In this document: one piece after another, positions 34,585 to 43,223 of the stretch
How the letters are laid out: every line of letters starts with the position of its first letter
Numbering within the stretch: the stretch's first letter is position 1
From: Candidatus Nealsoniibacteriota bacterium
GTDB lineage: Bacteria; Planctomycetota; Planctomycetia; Pirellulales; Thermoguttaceae
Direction of reading: 5' to 3'
Length of the DNA stretch: 43,223 bases
Assembly (NCBI GenBank): GCA_013202865.1
Contig: JABMRB010000858.1
Location: 1 to 43,223 of the forward strand
Notes under the pieces: generated by a model
The model's input: the letters and a program-made list of their open reading frames with translations, nothing else
What the model was told of the DNA's origin: nothing
Database searches by the model: none
Position numbers and translations under genes: made by a program

Positions 34585-36123
34585 ATGAGCAAGTCAGATT
34601 CTCGTTCCCATCCGCCGGCCGGGCGGCGCGAGTTCATCACTCGACGGGGGTTCTTGAAATCGTCGGCGCTGGGAGTCTCCGGTACGGCGGGAGCAATTGC
34701 CGCGGCGTCGGGAAAGACGTCTGCCGAAGATGCCTCGGTGGAAGCGCAACAAGCGGAAACCTACAACTTCACCCGCCGCGTTCCGGTAGAAAGCGGCTAC
34801 GACCTGGTGGTCTGCGGCGGCGGCCCGGCCGGCACGGCGGCCGCCGTTTGTGCCGCCCGACTGGGCGCCAAGGTCCTGTTGGTCGAGGCCACCGGATGCC
34901 TCGGCGGCATGGGGACCTCGGGGCTGGTGACCGCCTTCGACCCCATGGGCGACGGGAAGCGAATGCTCGTGGGTGGGTTCATGCGGGAAGTCGTGGAAAC
35001 GATGTTCCATCGCAAGTTCCTCAGGCCGGGGATCGATCCGAATACTTGGCGAAAGAACTACCATCAGTGGACCCAATTCCAGGCGGAAGGCTACAAACTC
35101 GTACTTGACGAATTCGTAACCAAAGCCGGCGTCGAGGTCCGCTTCTTCACCCGAGTCATCGATGCCGATGCCGATTCGCAAGGGGGCAAGGTATCCGGCG
35201 TCGTGCTGCAGAACATTGAAGGATACCGCTTTATCCGGGCCCGGGCGTATATCGACGCGACCGGCGACGCCGTGTTGGCCGACTTGTGTGGTGCGGCCTG
35301 TCGCGAAGCGGGGCGCGATACCCCGGCGCCCATGGCCGCCACGTTGTGCTCGCTCCACGCCGGTATCGACTGGTCGCGGATGGGCAACGAGGATGTGGCC
35401 TTGAAGAAGGCCCTGGCCGCCGGTCATTTCACTCAGCCCGACAGGCATTTGCCCGGCATGACTCGAGTCAACCAGACCGTCGGATACCTCAACGGCGGGC
35501 ATCTGTTCCGCATGAACGCCTTGAAGTGCCAAAACCTCAGCGCCGGCGTGATGCTGGGCCGCCGCATCGTCCAGGAGTATGTCGACTTTTACAGGATGTA
35601 CGTTGCCGGCTGCGAGGACATCCAACTTGTGACCACCGGCTCGTTGATCGGAGTCCGTGAATCGCGACGGATCGTCGGGGAGTATGAGTTGAACGTCGAC
35701 GACTACCTCGCCCGGCGGCAGTTTCCCGATCAGATCGCCGTGTTCAACAAGGCCGTGGACATTCACGCCTACGATTGCACGGAAGAGGCGTACCGGCAGT
35801 ACTACCAGGAATACACCAAGACGGGCCGACTCGGCAAGGGCGAGTGTTTTGGCATTCCCTACAGCATCCTGGTACCCAAGGGTTGGAAGAACCTTTGGGT
35901 GGCCGGACGATGCAACTCCAGCGACGTGAAGGTGCACGGGTCGATCCGCGTTCAGCCGGCCGCTTCGATGATGGGGCAGGCCGCGGGCACGGCCGCCGTG
36001 CAATCGCTTCGCACCGACCAGCCGGCAAACGATCTGGATACGGAGCAGCTTGTGCAGACGCTTCGCAAGGCCGGGGCCTACCTGCCGCAAAAACAGATGA
36101 GCAAAACCATGACCCGTGCGTAA
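34585..36123 (+). CDS. FAD-dependent oxidoreductase, TAT signal
   Basis: TRRGFLKSSALGVSGTAGAIAA; YDLVVCGGGPAGTAAAVCAARLGAKVLLVEATGCLGGMGTSG. Confidence 0.92.
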   Translation: MSKSDSRSHPPAGRREFITRRGFLKSSALGVSGTAGAIAAASGKTSAEDASVEAQQAETYNFTRRVPVESGYDLVVCGGGPAGTAAAVCAARLGAKVLLVEATGCLGGMGTSGLVTAFDPMGDGKRMLVGGFMREVVETMFHRKFLRPGIDPNTWRKNYHQWTQFQAEGYKLVLDEFVTKAGVEVRFFTRVIDADADSQGGKVSGVVLQNIEGYRFIRARAYIDATGDAVLADLCGAACREAGRDTPAPMAATLCSLHAGIDWSRMGNEDVALKKALAAGHFTQPDRHLPGMTRVNQTVGYLNGGHLFRMNALKCQNLSAGVMLGRRIVQEYVDFYRMYVAGCEDIQLVTTGSLIGVRESRRIVGEYELNVDDYLARRQFPDQIAVFNKAVDIHAYDCTEEAYRQYYQEYTKTGRLGKGECFGIPYSILVPKGWKNLWVAGRCNSSDVKVHGSIRVQPAASMMGQAAGTAAVQSLRTDQPANDLDTEQLVQTLRKAGAYLPQKQMSKTMTRA

Positions 36124-36205
36124 CTTACCGACAAGACGCGTGCGTCGATATCCTGATACGGCTGATCGGTCGCGAACAGCCAGATGCGTTTGAGGAGAAA
36201 CTACG

Positions 36206-36367
36206 ATGTCAAAGAAGTTCGTGATTATCGGATCGGGAAGTCAGTTTACGGAGTTCTTCTTCCAGGAGTTCTTCAAGGGAGACGCCTTTCGCGGCTGTAC
36301 GCTCTCGCTGGTGGACCGAAAGCCCCAGCGCTTGGAACACGAAATTGCCGACAGACGTATGAGATAA
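36206..36367 (+). pseudogene. 5' fragment of GH4-family gene (truncated duplicate of 38410)
   Basis: MSKKFVIIGSGSQFTEFFFQEFFKGDAFRGCTLSLVDRKPQRLEHEIADRRMR*; first ~44 codons match the 38410 gene closely, then stop. Confidence 0.85.
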
Positions 36368-36400
36368 CTAACATCAACCAAGTTCTAAGGAGGAACACCA

Positions 36401-37329
36401 TGCACGCCAGCAAGTATTCTTTGCTCATCACATTGGCTTTGGCAATCCCAGCAGCCGCCTCGGCTGAAGACCAACCGGGGCCAACATTGCAGATTACCGA
36501 AGACGCCGCGACCGTGTCCATCGCTGCAGCGGAACGACCCGTGCTGCATTACCAACGCACGATGAAACCGAGCCGACCCTTTGTGCGGGAACTGTTTACG
36601 CCCTCGGGCCTCAATGTGGTGCATGATGCTCCGAGCGATCACATCTATCACCACGCCCTGATGTGCGCGGTGTATGTCGACGGGATCGATTTCTGGTCGG
36701 AGAAGAAGACGTGCGGTCGCCAAGTGCCGGTCGCGTTGGACATCGCGGCGATCAAGTCGTGCGAGCGTGGTTGCCGGGCCGGGTTCACGCAAAACATCGA
36801 ATGGATCGCCCCCAACGGCGACAAGAGACTCGTTGAGAGCCGTACGATCGAAGTCGTTCAGTTGAAGGGGATCGACGTGCCCGTGGTCAATTGGCGAATG
36901 CGCATGGAGACGCCTGCCGGGAAAGAGAAAGTCACGCTCAGCGGCGCCCATTACAGCGGCGTGGGGATACGATTCGTGAAATCTATGCACAAGATAGGTA
37001 CGCACTTCAACGCCGATAACAAACTCGGCGTATTGGTGCGAGGCGACGAGCACGTTACGCCCACCAAATGGACCGCCTACACGGCGCCGATCGACGGCAA
37101 GATGGTCACCGTGGCCATGTTCGATCACCCGAACAATGACTACAAAGCCCATTTCTTCACGATGTCGAAGCCGTTCAGCTACATGTCGGCCACGCTGAAC
37201 GTCTGGAAGGAGCCGGTGGACATTCTTGCCGACAAGCCGTTGAACCTCACTTACGCGGTCGTAGCCTGGGACGGCGAAACAAGTCGTGAAGAAATCGAGG
37301 CCGTTTATCAGCAGTGGATCAAGCTGTAG
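36401..37329 (+). CDS. DUF6807 (PmoA-family) secreted protein
   Basis: Real start at ATG 36401 (AGGAGG upstream): MHASKYSLLITLALAIPAAASAEDQPGPTLQITED; VHDAPSDHIYHHALMCAVYVDGIDFW; earlier part of track ORF 36184 is out-of-frame GH4 fragment. Confidence 0.85.
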
Positions 37330-37371
37330 GCCGCAAGCCTGTTAGCCAAGACCTCGCACGGAGACACTCGG

Positions 37372-38370
37372 ATGCACTCGCGGGAAATCGTTCGCCGAGC
37401 TATCGAGTTCGACAGTCCGCCGCGTCTGCCGTTTTGGCAGCATGTGGCGCCGTCGGCTCCTGACGACGTCTGGGAGATCTGGGAGATGGACCGCGGCGAG
37501 GCTGGCTGGTTCTTCGATAACGCCGTGATGGACGATTGGGGATGCCAGTGGGCGAAAACGGATCAGGAGAACATGGGCCAGGTCATCGGCTACCCGCTGG
37601 AGGATTGGTCGGCATGGGACTCGTATCGACTGCCCGATCCGCGAAACCCATTCTACTTCAAGAATGTCGAAGCGAGGCTGGGCGAGTCGGGCGATCGGTA
37701 CGTGATGATCACCAGCCACTTCAACCTGATCGAACGCCTGCACATGCTCCGCGGCTTCGCGGCCGCCATGCAGGACTTCTATCTCGAACCGACCCGAGTA
37801 GAAAGCGTGCTGGATAGGATACTGCAGTGGAAGCTGGACCATTTCGAGGAGGCCTCCCGCTGGTTCGGCGATCGGGTGCATGGGGTGTTCCTGACCGACG
37901 ACTGGGGAACACAGCAAGGAACGTTCGTTCGGCGGCAAGTCTTCGACGACTTCTTCGCCAAGCGATACGCCGCGATGTTCGAGGCCGTCCACAGCCACGG
38001 CTGGCATGTCATTCTGCATAGTTGCGGACGGATCAATGATTTTGTACCCTGTCTGATCGAGGCGGGAGTCGACGTGCTGAACATGCAGCAGCCGCGAGCT
38101 TATGGCTTAGTGGCATTTGGTGAGCAGTTTCGCGGCCAGGTCTGTTTTACAGTCAATGCCGACATCCAAAAGACGCTGCCCGTCGGTGATCCGCAGGAAA
38201 TCCGCGAAGAAGTCGGGCTGCTTGTCAAACACTGGGGGACGCCCGAAGGAGGTATCCTCGTCGCCGATCCGGGCGAACCGAAGGAGTTGGGAGTCGAGCC
38301 GGAATCCATCCAGGTCATGTTCGACGAGTTCATCAAGATGCAGAATTACTGGCAGCCCGCCGGCCAATAA
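37372..38370 (+). CDS. uroporphyrinogen decarboxylase (UroD)-like family protein
   Basis: MHSREIVRRAIEFDSPPRLPFW; WHVILHSCGRINDFVPCLIEAGVDVLNMQQP. Confidence 0.85.
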   Translation: MHSREIVRRAIEFDSPPRLPFWQHVAPSAPDDVWEIWEMDRGEAGWFFDNAVMDDWGCQWAKTDQENMGQVIGYPLEDWSAWDSYRLPDPRNPFYFKNVEARLGESGDRYVMITSHFNLIERLHMLRGFAAAMQDFYLEPTRVESVLDRILQWKLDHFEEASRWFGDRVHGVFLTDDWGTQQGTFVRRQVFDDFFAKRYAAMFEAVHSHGWHVILHSCGRINDFVPCLIEAGVDVLNMQQPRAYGLVAFGEQFRGQVCFTVNADIQKTLPVGDPQEIREEVGLLVKHWGTPEGGILVADPGEPKELGVEPESIQVMFDEFIKMQNYWQPAGQ

Positions 38371-38409
38371 GTGCCGTCAAAGTGGGATGCCTTTTAGGGA
38401 GACACAACC

Positions 38410-39762
38410 ATGCCCAAGAAGTTCGTGATCATCGGATCGGGAAGTCAGTTCACCGAGTTCTTCTTTCAGGAGTTCTTCAAAGGCGATGCTTTTCGCGGCT
38501 GTACGCTCTCGCTGGTGGACCGCAAGCCGGATCGCTTGGAGCACGAACTCGCCCTGGCCAGGATGCTCAACGAATCGGTCGGCAGCGAGGTGACGATCGA
38601 AGGTGGTGGCGACCGCGAGCAGGCCCTCGAGGGCGCCGACTTCGTCTACTGTTTTGCCGCGGTCAATTCGGCCGAGTGCTGGAAGAAAGAGTTTGAACTG
38701 GCCAACAAGTACGACATTCATCCGCTGGAAGCCTATACAGCCGGCACGGCTGGCCTGGGCATGGCAATTCGCCACGTGCCGCTGATGTTGGACCTCTGCT
38801 CCGACGTCGAGCGCATCTGCCCCGACGCCTGGCTGATCATGGAGAACAACCCCCTGGCGAAGCTGACCGCGGCGGTCGAGAAACATGCCAACGTCAAGTA
38901 CATTGCCTACTGCAACGGGCACGAGCTTCTCGAAATGGCCCTGGAGCAGATCCTCGACCTGACTGACCGGGACCCGGCCCTGCGCAAGGCCGATCCGCTG
39001 GAAAGGGAGTTCCTCGTGCCCGCGGGCAACGTCCAAATGACCTTAGGCGGCGTGAACCATTGCACCTGGATCCTGGACCTCCACGGCACGGCAACCGGCG
39101 AGGACTTGTATCCCCGATTGCGCGAGTGCGTCGAGAATCCCGCACTGGTGCCCGAGGGCTATCAGTACTCGGTCGAGATATTCAAGCGATTCGGCCTGTT
39201 CCCCTCGCCGGCCGACAATCACTTGGCCGACTACCTCTGGTGCACAGACCGGAGCGTCTGCGAGTGGATGAGGATGGAGCCTTATCCGGTGGACAATTGG
39301 TTCGGCAACCGGGACGCCCGCGCATGGGAGGAATTGCGAGCCAGCGTGGTCGATTCCGAGTCGGCCGCGCAATTCGTCTCCCGGCGGCGGACCGGGTGGC
39401 GTCATCTGCAAATTGCTCGGCAGTTGCTCTCAGCGAAGCCATCCTGTTTCCCGGCGTTGAATTTCCCCAACCGCGGCGCGATCGAGAATCTGCCGCCGGA
39501 AATCATCGTGGAAGTGCCGGCCGTGCTTTCGGCCCAGGGCGTCCGACCGGTGCAGGTCGGCCCGCTGCCCGAAGCGATCGCCGCCACCTGCTCCTTGCAC
39601 GGCACAATCACCAACCTTGTGGCTGACGCCGCTGCCACCGGCTGTAAAGAGAAGGCTCTGCACGCGCTACTGTTGGATCCGTTCGTGGGCAGCATGACGG
39701 TTGCTGAGAAGCTCCTGGAGGACACCCTCGATTACAACAGCGAGTACGAAACTCGCTTTTGA
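38410..39762 (+). CDS. GH4-family-like (alpha-galactosidase/6-phospho-glycosidase fold) NAD-dependent enzyme
   Basis: KKFVIIGSGSQFTEFFFQEFFKG; MENNPLAKLTAAVEKH; YCNGHELLEMALEQILDL; GGVNHCTWILDL. Confidence 0.8.
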   Translation: MPKKFVIIGSGSQFTEFFFQEFFKGDAFRGCTLSLVDRKPDRLEHELALARMLNESVGSEVTIEGGGDREQALEGADFVYCFAAVNSAECWKKEFELANKYDIHPLEAYTAGTAGLGMAIRHVPLMLDLCSDVERICPDAWLIMENNPLAKLTAAVEKHANVKYIAYCNGHELLEMALEQILDLTDRDPALRKADPLEREFLVPAGNVQMTLGGVNHCTWILDLHGTATGEDLYPRLRECVENPALVPEGYQYSVEIFKRFGLFPSPADNHLADYLWCTDRSVCEWMRMEPYPVDNWFGNRDARAWEELRASVVDSESAAQFVSRRRTGWRHLQIARQLLSAKPSCFPALNFPNRGAIENLPPEIIVEVPAVLSAQGVRPVQVGPLPEAIAATCSLHGTITNLVADAAATGCKEKALHALLLDPFVGSMTVAEKLLEDTLDYNSEYETRF

Positions 39763-40336
39763 GCAGATGCGCTACGTTATGAGGACTGTGGAATCATGGG
39801 CCCCATGACGTGCAACTTCGACTATTCCGGTACGTTGGCCGAAACCCGTGAGGCGTGAGGTCAAATTATTCAACCGAACCTCAAGCACCATGGTAGCATA
39901 GACTTGGCACAGTCGAGATCCGAGAATCTCGGCCGAAGGTGCCCGTTGAGATCGAGTCCGGGAGGCGGATTTGGCGGGGTTTTCGAGATGAGCGCAGACC
40001 GCGGCTCCAACAGATTGTGCAGATCAGAGACTATGCTGCGTCACGGTAGTAGTATCGCAGCATGCCACCGAGCCGCTCACGGCATCTAACCTCGCCGGTC
40101 GTTTGTCCGACGCCATCGTCCGGCTCGATAATCCGATTGCCCGATCCCTGATGGTTTCGGCGCGGCCGGGGTCGCGATTCTGATACATAATCAGTCGTCG
40201 GAAACTATTTCCCCCGGGGTTGGCGCGGGTTTCGGCCAGGATGTAGCCAGCCGCGTTGCCGAACAGCGGCCAGATCGCCCTCGCCGGATGCCGCCGGGGC
40301 GGGTGATCGCCCCGTCCACCCGCGTGCTATACTTAC

Positions 40337-40462
40337 ACTTCCCCGGACTCGGTAGGTTTTAAGGTGACCGAACACCGCAGGGTTTGGCGCCCTTATCAAG
40401 CGCCACGCGGTTTTGCAACATCCCGCGATCCTCCCCTGCGGCCCCCGAGTCCGGGGATTTTT
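40337..40462 (+). ncRNA. candidate structured small RNA of unrecognised family
   Basis: TATACT (40328-40333) shortly upstream; 12-bp closing stem CCCCGGACTCGG (40341-40352)/CCGAGTCCGGGG (40445-40456) followed by ATTTTT; inner stem CCGCAGGG (40375-40382)/CCCTGCGG (40434-40441) enclosing hairpins TGGCGC/GCGCCA and CGCGG/CCGCG. Confidence 0.45.
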
Positions 40463-40899
40463 GATCGCCCCAGGCTCGCGTTCGGCCGGGCCGCCGTTTC
40501 GGGTTCTGCAATTGCTGGGGGCATGTTTGGTTCTCCGTGGGCGGTTACCACAACCGGCCGCGCGACTGCATCTCGGGACCGCCGCTGCCGAGGATGCGTG
40601 CGGCGGTCAAACTGAATAGGCCTAATAGAAACCGTATCGCCGCCCAGGACGTGGCCAGCTCTAGGCGATGTCGATGACACGGTTGAGCAAGGCGGCCCAA
40701 CGGAAGCACAAATCTTGGGCGGATGAGGCCAATCGAGTTGAACTCGTTCTCTCCGCCGAGTAACCGCAGGGCAAACAGAATATGCGTGTGATATACGCTT
40801 GCGATGTTGGCAGCACTAAACAAGACACCGATGCATTCGCGTAGGTTGGTTGCGTCGCCAACTCATCACCTCAGTGACCTGGTTGGCAAAATGCAAAAG

Positions 40900-40934
40900 C
40901 CCCCTTCGTAGCCCACGTCAGGCTGCGAAGGGGG
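40900..40934 (-). terminator. strong hairpin, intrinsic terminator-like on minus strand
   Basis: CCCCCTTCGTAGCC-CACGTCA-GGCTGCGAAGGGGG (one wobble); minus strand continues CTTTTGC. Confidence 0.5.
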
Positions 40935-41327
40935 TTGGGGTGTCTTGAGCGGACAATTGACTGATTGTGGTAGTCGGTCGGCAACTACGAACTAACCAGG
41001 CATCAGTGAACCTGCCGTGAGGCCTGTCTCTTGTTTTGCCAGTAAGCTGGCTCCTTGCTCAGCGGGGTCAGGTGCTGCGTCCGCTACGTCAGTTTTTCTT
41101 ATCGGCACGTTCTGCACGGTTCTACCGCCAAACCCTCGGACACGTCTTTACTCCGTCGGCAAACTTTGCCCCAGTTGCCGGGCTTCGCGGGCCTTACGCC
41201 GAGTTATGTGCGAAGTATAATAACCGCTCCTGGGCCAGAACTATGGCCGAGACGCTCAGCCCACGCGTTCGGCTCAGTCGTGCTGCCTTGCTCGTCAAGC
41301 AGCCGCCAGCAAAAGCGGAGTAATTTA

Positions 41328-41672
41328 ATGGCCATGAAATCCAACCCGCCCGAGTGGATGCCGTCGGACGAACTGATCGAGATGGAGGCCCAGGTTTTCC
41401 CTGATGGCTTCACGCTCCGGGACGAGGCGAACGCCATTGTGGCCATGGCCTTCCGCAACGGCCCGATCGAGGACCTGCATGCCGGCAAGTCGTCCGAGCT
41501 GCTGTCCGACCCGAAGTTAAGCCGGATCACCGACGACGAGATGAAGACCATCATGGTCAACGCGTGCGAGCAGGTCACTAAGCTGCTGGAAATGAAGGAG
41601 ACCGACCCGGAGGCATACTACCGGCAGATACTGTCCCACAACCACATGTATTGTCGGCGATGGGAGCGGTAG
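41328..41672 (+). CDS. hypothetical protein
   Basis: MAMKSNPPEWMPSDELIEMEAQVFPDGFTLRDEANAIVAMAFRNGPIEDLHAGK...; start ATG 41328. Confidence 0.65.
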   Translation: MAMKSNPPEWMPSDELIEMEAQVFPDGFTLRDEANAIVAMAFRNGPIEDLHAGKSSELLSDPKLSRITDDEMKTIMVNACEQVTKLLEMKETDPEAYYRQILSHNHMYCRRWER

Positions 41673-41693
41673 ACCTAGATCACGAGGAGACCC

Positions 41694-42278
41694 ATGGGCG
41701 TTGAAGATGACGATGGCTTTCGACTCGCCGGCGACAATGCTACGCCGCCCACTTCGTCGAGTTACTGGGTTGTCGATGGCCTGCTTCTGGGCGGTTCATA
41801 TCCGGGCGCCCATGAACCGAAGAAGCACGAACAGAAGATCCGTGCATTGCTCGATGCGGGCGTTCGGTTGTTCGTCAACCTGATGGAACGGGACGAGACA
41901 GATCTTCGGGGGCGGCCATTCGTGCCGTATGCCGATCCGGTCCTGCAGCTATGCCCCGAGGCGTCGTGCGTTCGCCTCCCCGTCCAGGATCTGTCGACTC
42001 CGACCGTCGAGCAGATGCAGACGATCCTCGACACAATCGATAGCTCGATGGATGACAAGCGACCGGTCTACGTCCACTGCTGGGGCGGTGTCGGGCGGAC
42101 GGGCACGGCGGTCGCGTGTTGGCTGTTGCGGCACGGGCTGGCCGATCCGACCAACATACTGAACGCCCTCATGGAGCTGCGACGGCAGGACCGTGAACGA
42201 GGCCAACGCATGTCCCCGGAGACAGCAGATCAACAACGGTTTGTGAAGCAATGGCTGGCACGGGAGACCGACGAATGA
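41694..42278 (+). CDS. dual-specificity/tyrosine protein phosphatase family protein
   Basis: CX5R-type P-loop VYVHCWGGVGRTGTAVACWLLRHG. Confidence 0.85.
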   Translation: MGVEDDDGFRLAGDNATPPTSSSYWVVDGLLLGGSYPGAHEPKKHEQKIRALLDAGVRLFVNLMERDETDLRGRPFVPYADPVLQLCPEASCVRLPVQDLSTPTVEQMQTILDTIDSSMDDKRPVYVHCWGGVGRTGTAVACWLLRHGLADPTNILNALMELRRQDRERGQRMSPETADQQRFVKQWLARETDE

Positions 42279-42546
42279 AATCCGACACATTCCAACAGGG
42301 TGTCGGTCTAGCAAACCTCTCCGGCTTTGAATACGTTTTCAACCGCGTGCCACCAGCGGCGTGGCTACAGGCGGTTCGTTGCAGCGGTAGCCCCAGGTAC
42401 CCCTAGTCGAAGAGCATGCGGATGGTCGCCAAGTGCAGCTTGATTGTGGGCCGACCGACATCAAGCGAAAACTGATCGACGTAGGCCGGAATGGAACACG
42501 TGACTGTTCCTGAGAAACCCACCACCCAGGTAAACGCAGAACCCAA

Positions 42547-42765
42547 TCAAACCCTCCTCTTCTCCACCGTCGCCACCTCCTTTTCGATGAACCGCTCTAT
42601 TTGGCGGAGGAAACCAGGGTCGCCCAATTCTCGGGCATACGACATTGCCAATCTCTTAATCTGTCTTACTGCCTTCTTGACCGAGTAACTACTCAGCCCA
42701 ACCATGCCCTTTATTGGACGTCCCGCCAATCGCGTGTCAAACACCTGAAGAGCCAGCGGCCCCAA
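42547..42765 (-). CDS. hypothetical protein with GDPxF..E.ATV.KR motif
   Basis: IKRLAMSYARELGDPGFLRQIERFIEKEVATVEKRRV; possibly a fragment. Confidence 0.4.
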   Translation of the reverse strand: MGPLALQVFDTRLAGRPIKGMVGLSSYSVKKAVRQIKRLAMSYARELGDPGFLRQIERFIEKEVATVEKRRV

Positions 42766-42837
42766 CCTCTGCTGAATCGTAAGAGCCCATCGGAGCCATC
42801 GCCAATCGCTTTGCGGGCTGGGGCGGCGTACCGTTGG

Positions 42838-43140
42838 CTAGCGAGATTCCGTGGCGGCACGCTGCTTGCCGCGGTGGAGATAGGCGTCCAAAACGGGCCG
42901 GAGGCGGCGAAGTTGTTTGCGGTCGGCCCGATCACGGCGCTCTTCGGTGCGGTAACTGCGGACCGCATCGCCGTGAGATCCTCTCCAAATGTCCGGACGA
43001 AGGTTGGCGTAGTCGGTCGAACCGGCCAGCAACTGGTCGAGCACGTCCTTCACGTACGGTTCAAGGATGCCTCTGATGTGAGCGTTGTACTCCTCGGCGA
43101 GTTTTCTATCAGGCCATTCTCGTGGAAAGCCGCTTCCCAA
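42838..43140 (-). CDS. hypothetical protein
   Basis: FPREWPDRKLAEEYNAHIRGILEPYVKDVLDQLLAGSTDYANLRPDIWRG...; Asp/Glu-rich ordered composition. Confidence 0.4.
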   Translation of the reverse strand: MGSGFPREWPDRKLAEEYNAHIRGILEPYVKDVLDQLLAGSTDYANLRPDIWRGSHGDAVRSYRTEERRDRADRKQLRRLRPVLDAYLHRGKQRAATESR

Positions 43141-43222
43141 CCGTCGCCGCCTCCCTCGCCATCGCCTTCTGAATCATTCCGATAAAGGCCGGGTCACCCG
43201 AGCGGGCCGCATAATCCCTTGT
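43109..43222 (-). CDS. C-terminal end of hypothetical protein related to 42547 ORF (partial at window edge)
   Basis: TRDYAARSGDPAFIGMIQKAMAREAATVGKRLSTRMA*. Confidence 0.4.
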   Translation of the reverse strand, partial: TRDYAARSGDPAFIGMIQKAMAREAATVGKRLSTRMA

Positions 43223-43223
43223 C

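Noticed and set aside
34594-36090. 498-aa minus-strand ORF
   Set aside because: Antisense to the FAD-dependent oxidoreductase; shadow ORF.
36184-36400. Upstream extension of the DUF6807 ORF given by the ORF track
   Set aside because: This part is an out-of-frame reading of the GH4 5' fragment; the real start with RBS and signal peptide is at 36401.
40545-40861. Minus-strand ORFs suspected as transposase remnants
   Set aside because: No DDE or HUH motif and no terminal inverted repeats; evidence insufficient.
41100-41225. Possible integron attC-like site (GCCTTACGCCGAGTTATGTGC)
   Set aside because: No convincing paired R''/R' core sites or palindromic arms could be found around it and no integrase is in the window.
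1-43223. CRISPR array, tRNA, rRNA, prophage or toxin-antitoxin system
   Set aside because: Looked for regularly spaced repeats, tRNA-like cloverleafs, structural phage genes and paired small toxin/antitoxin ORFs; none supported.

Overview
This looks like planctomycete (Pirellulales-type) chromosomal DNA: high GC, TAT-exported Gfo/Idh/MocA oxidoreductases, LamG/PD40/cytochrome-c proteins, DUF1080 and UroD-like proteins. It forms a carbohydrate-catabolism island. I see six apparently intact Gfo/Idh/MocA oxidoreductases plus one truncated copy, and GH32, GH89, GH4, truncated GH105 and GH97 remnants. Also present are a NagB-type deaminase, a sugar MFS transporter, a XylR/AraC regulator, a BNR_4 protein, a beta-helix protein, a DUF6807 protein, two UroD-like (HxCG) proteins and two hydrazine-synthase-alpha-like cytochrome proteins. 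No transposase, tRNA, rRNA or CRISPR was seen. Three observations stand out. (1) An intergenic element, consensus roughly CCGGAC-N-AATTC..AGAAAARGACGATTTTCCGGTT-N21(-23)-TATRNT, occurs in front of several genes. Twice it forms a ~190-bp inverted-repeat, bidirectional module between divergent genes; a shared promoter/operator of an undescribed regulon is my inference. (2) Gene boundaries repeatedly carry truncated or duplicated gene ends (3' end of a Gfo gene, 5' end of a Gfo gene, 5' end of a GH4 gene, a TAT-signal remnant, truncated GH105, GH97 and PQQ/methyltransferase genes), suggesting gene shuffling without visible mobile elements. (3) A strongly structured candidate small RNA lies at 40337-40462. 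All calls come from reading the sequence; no database or folding program was run.
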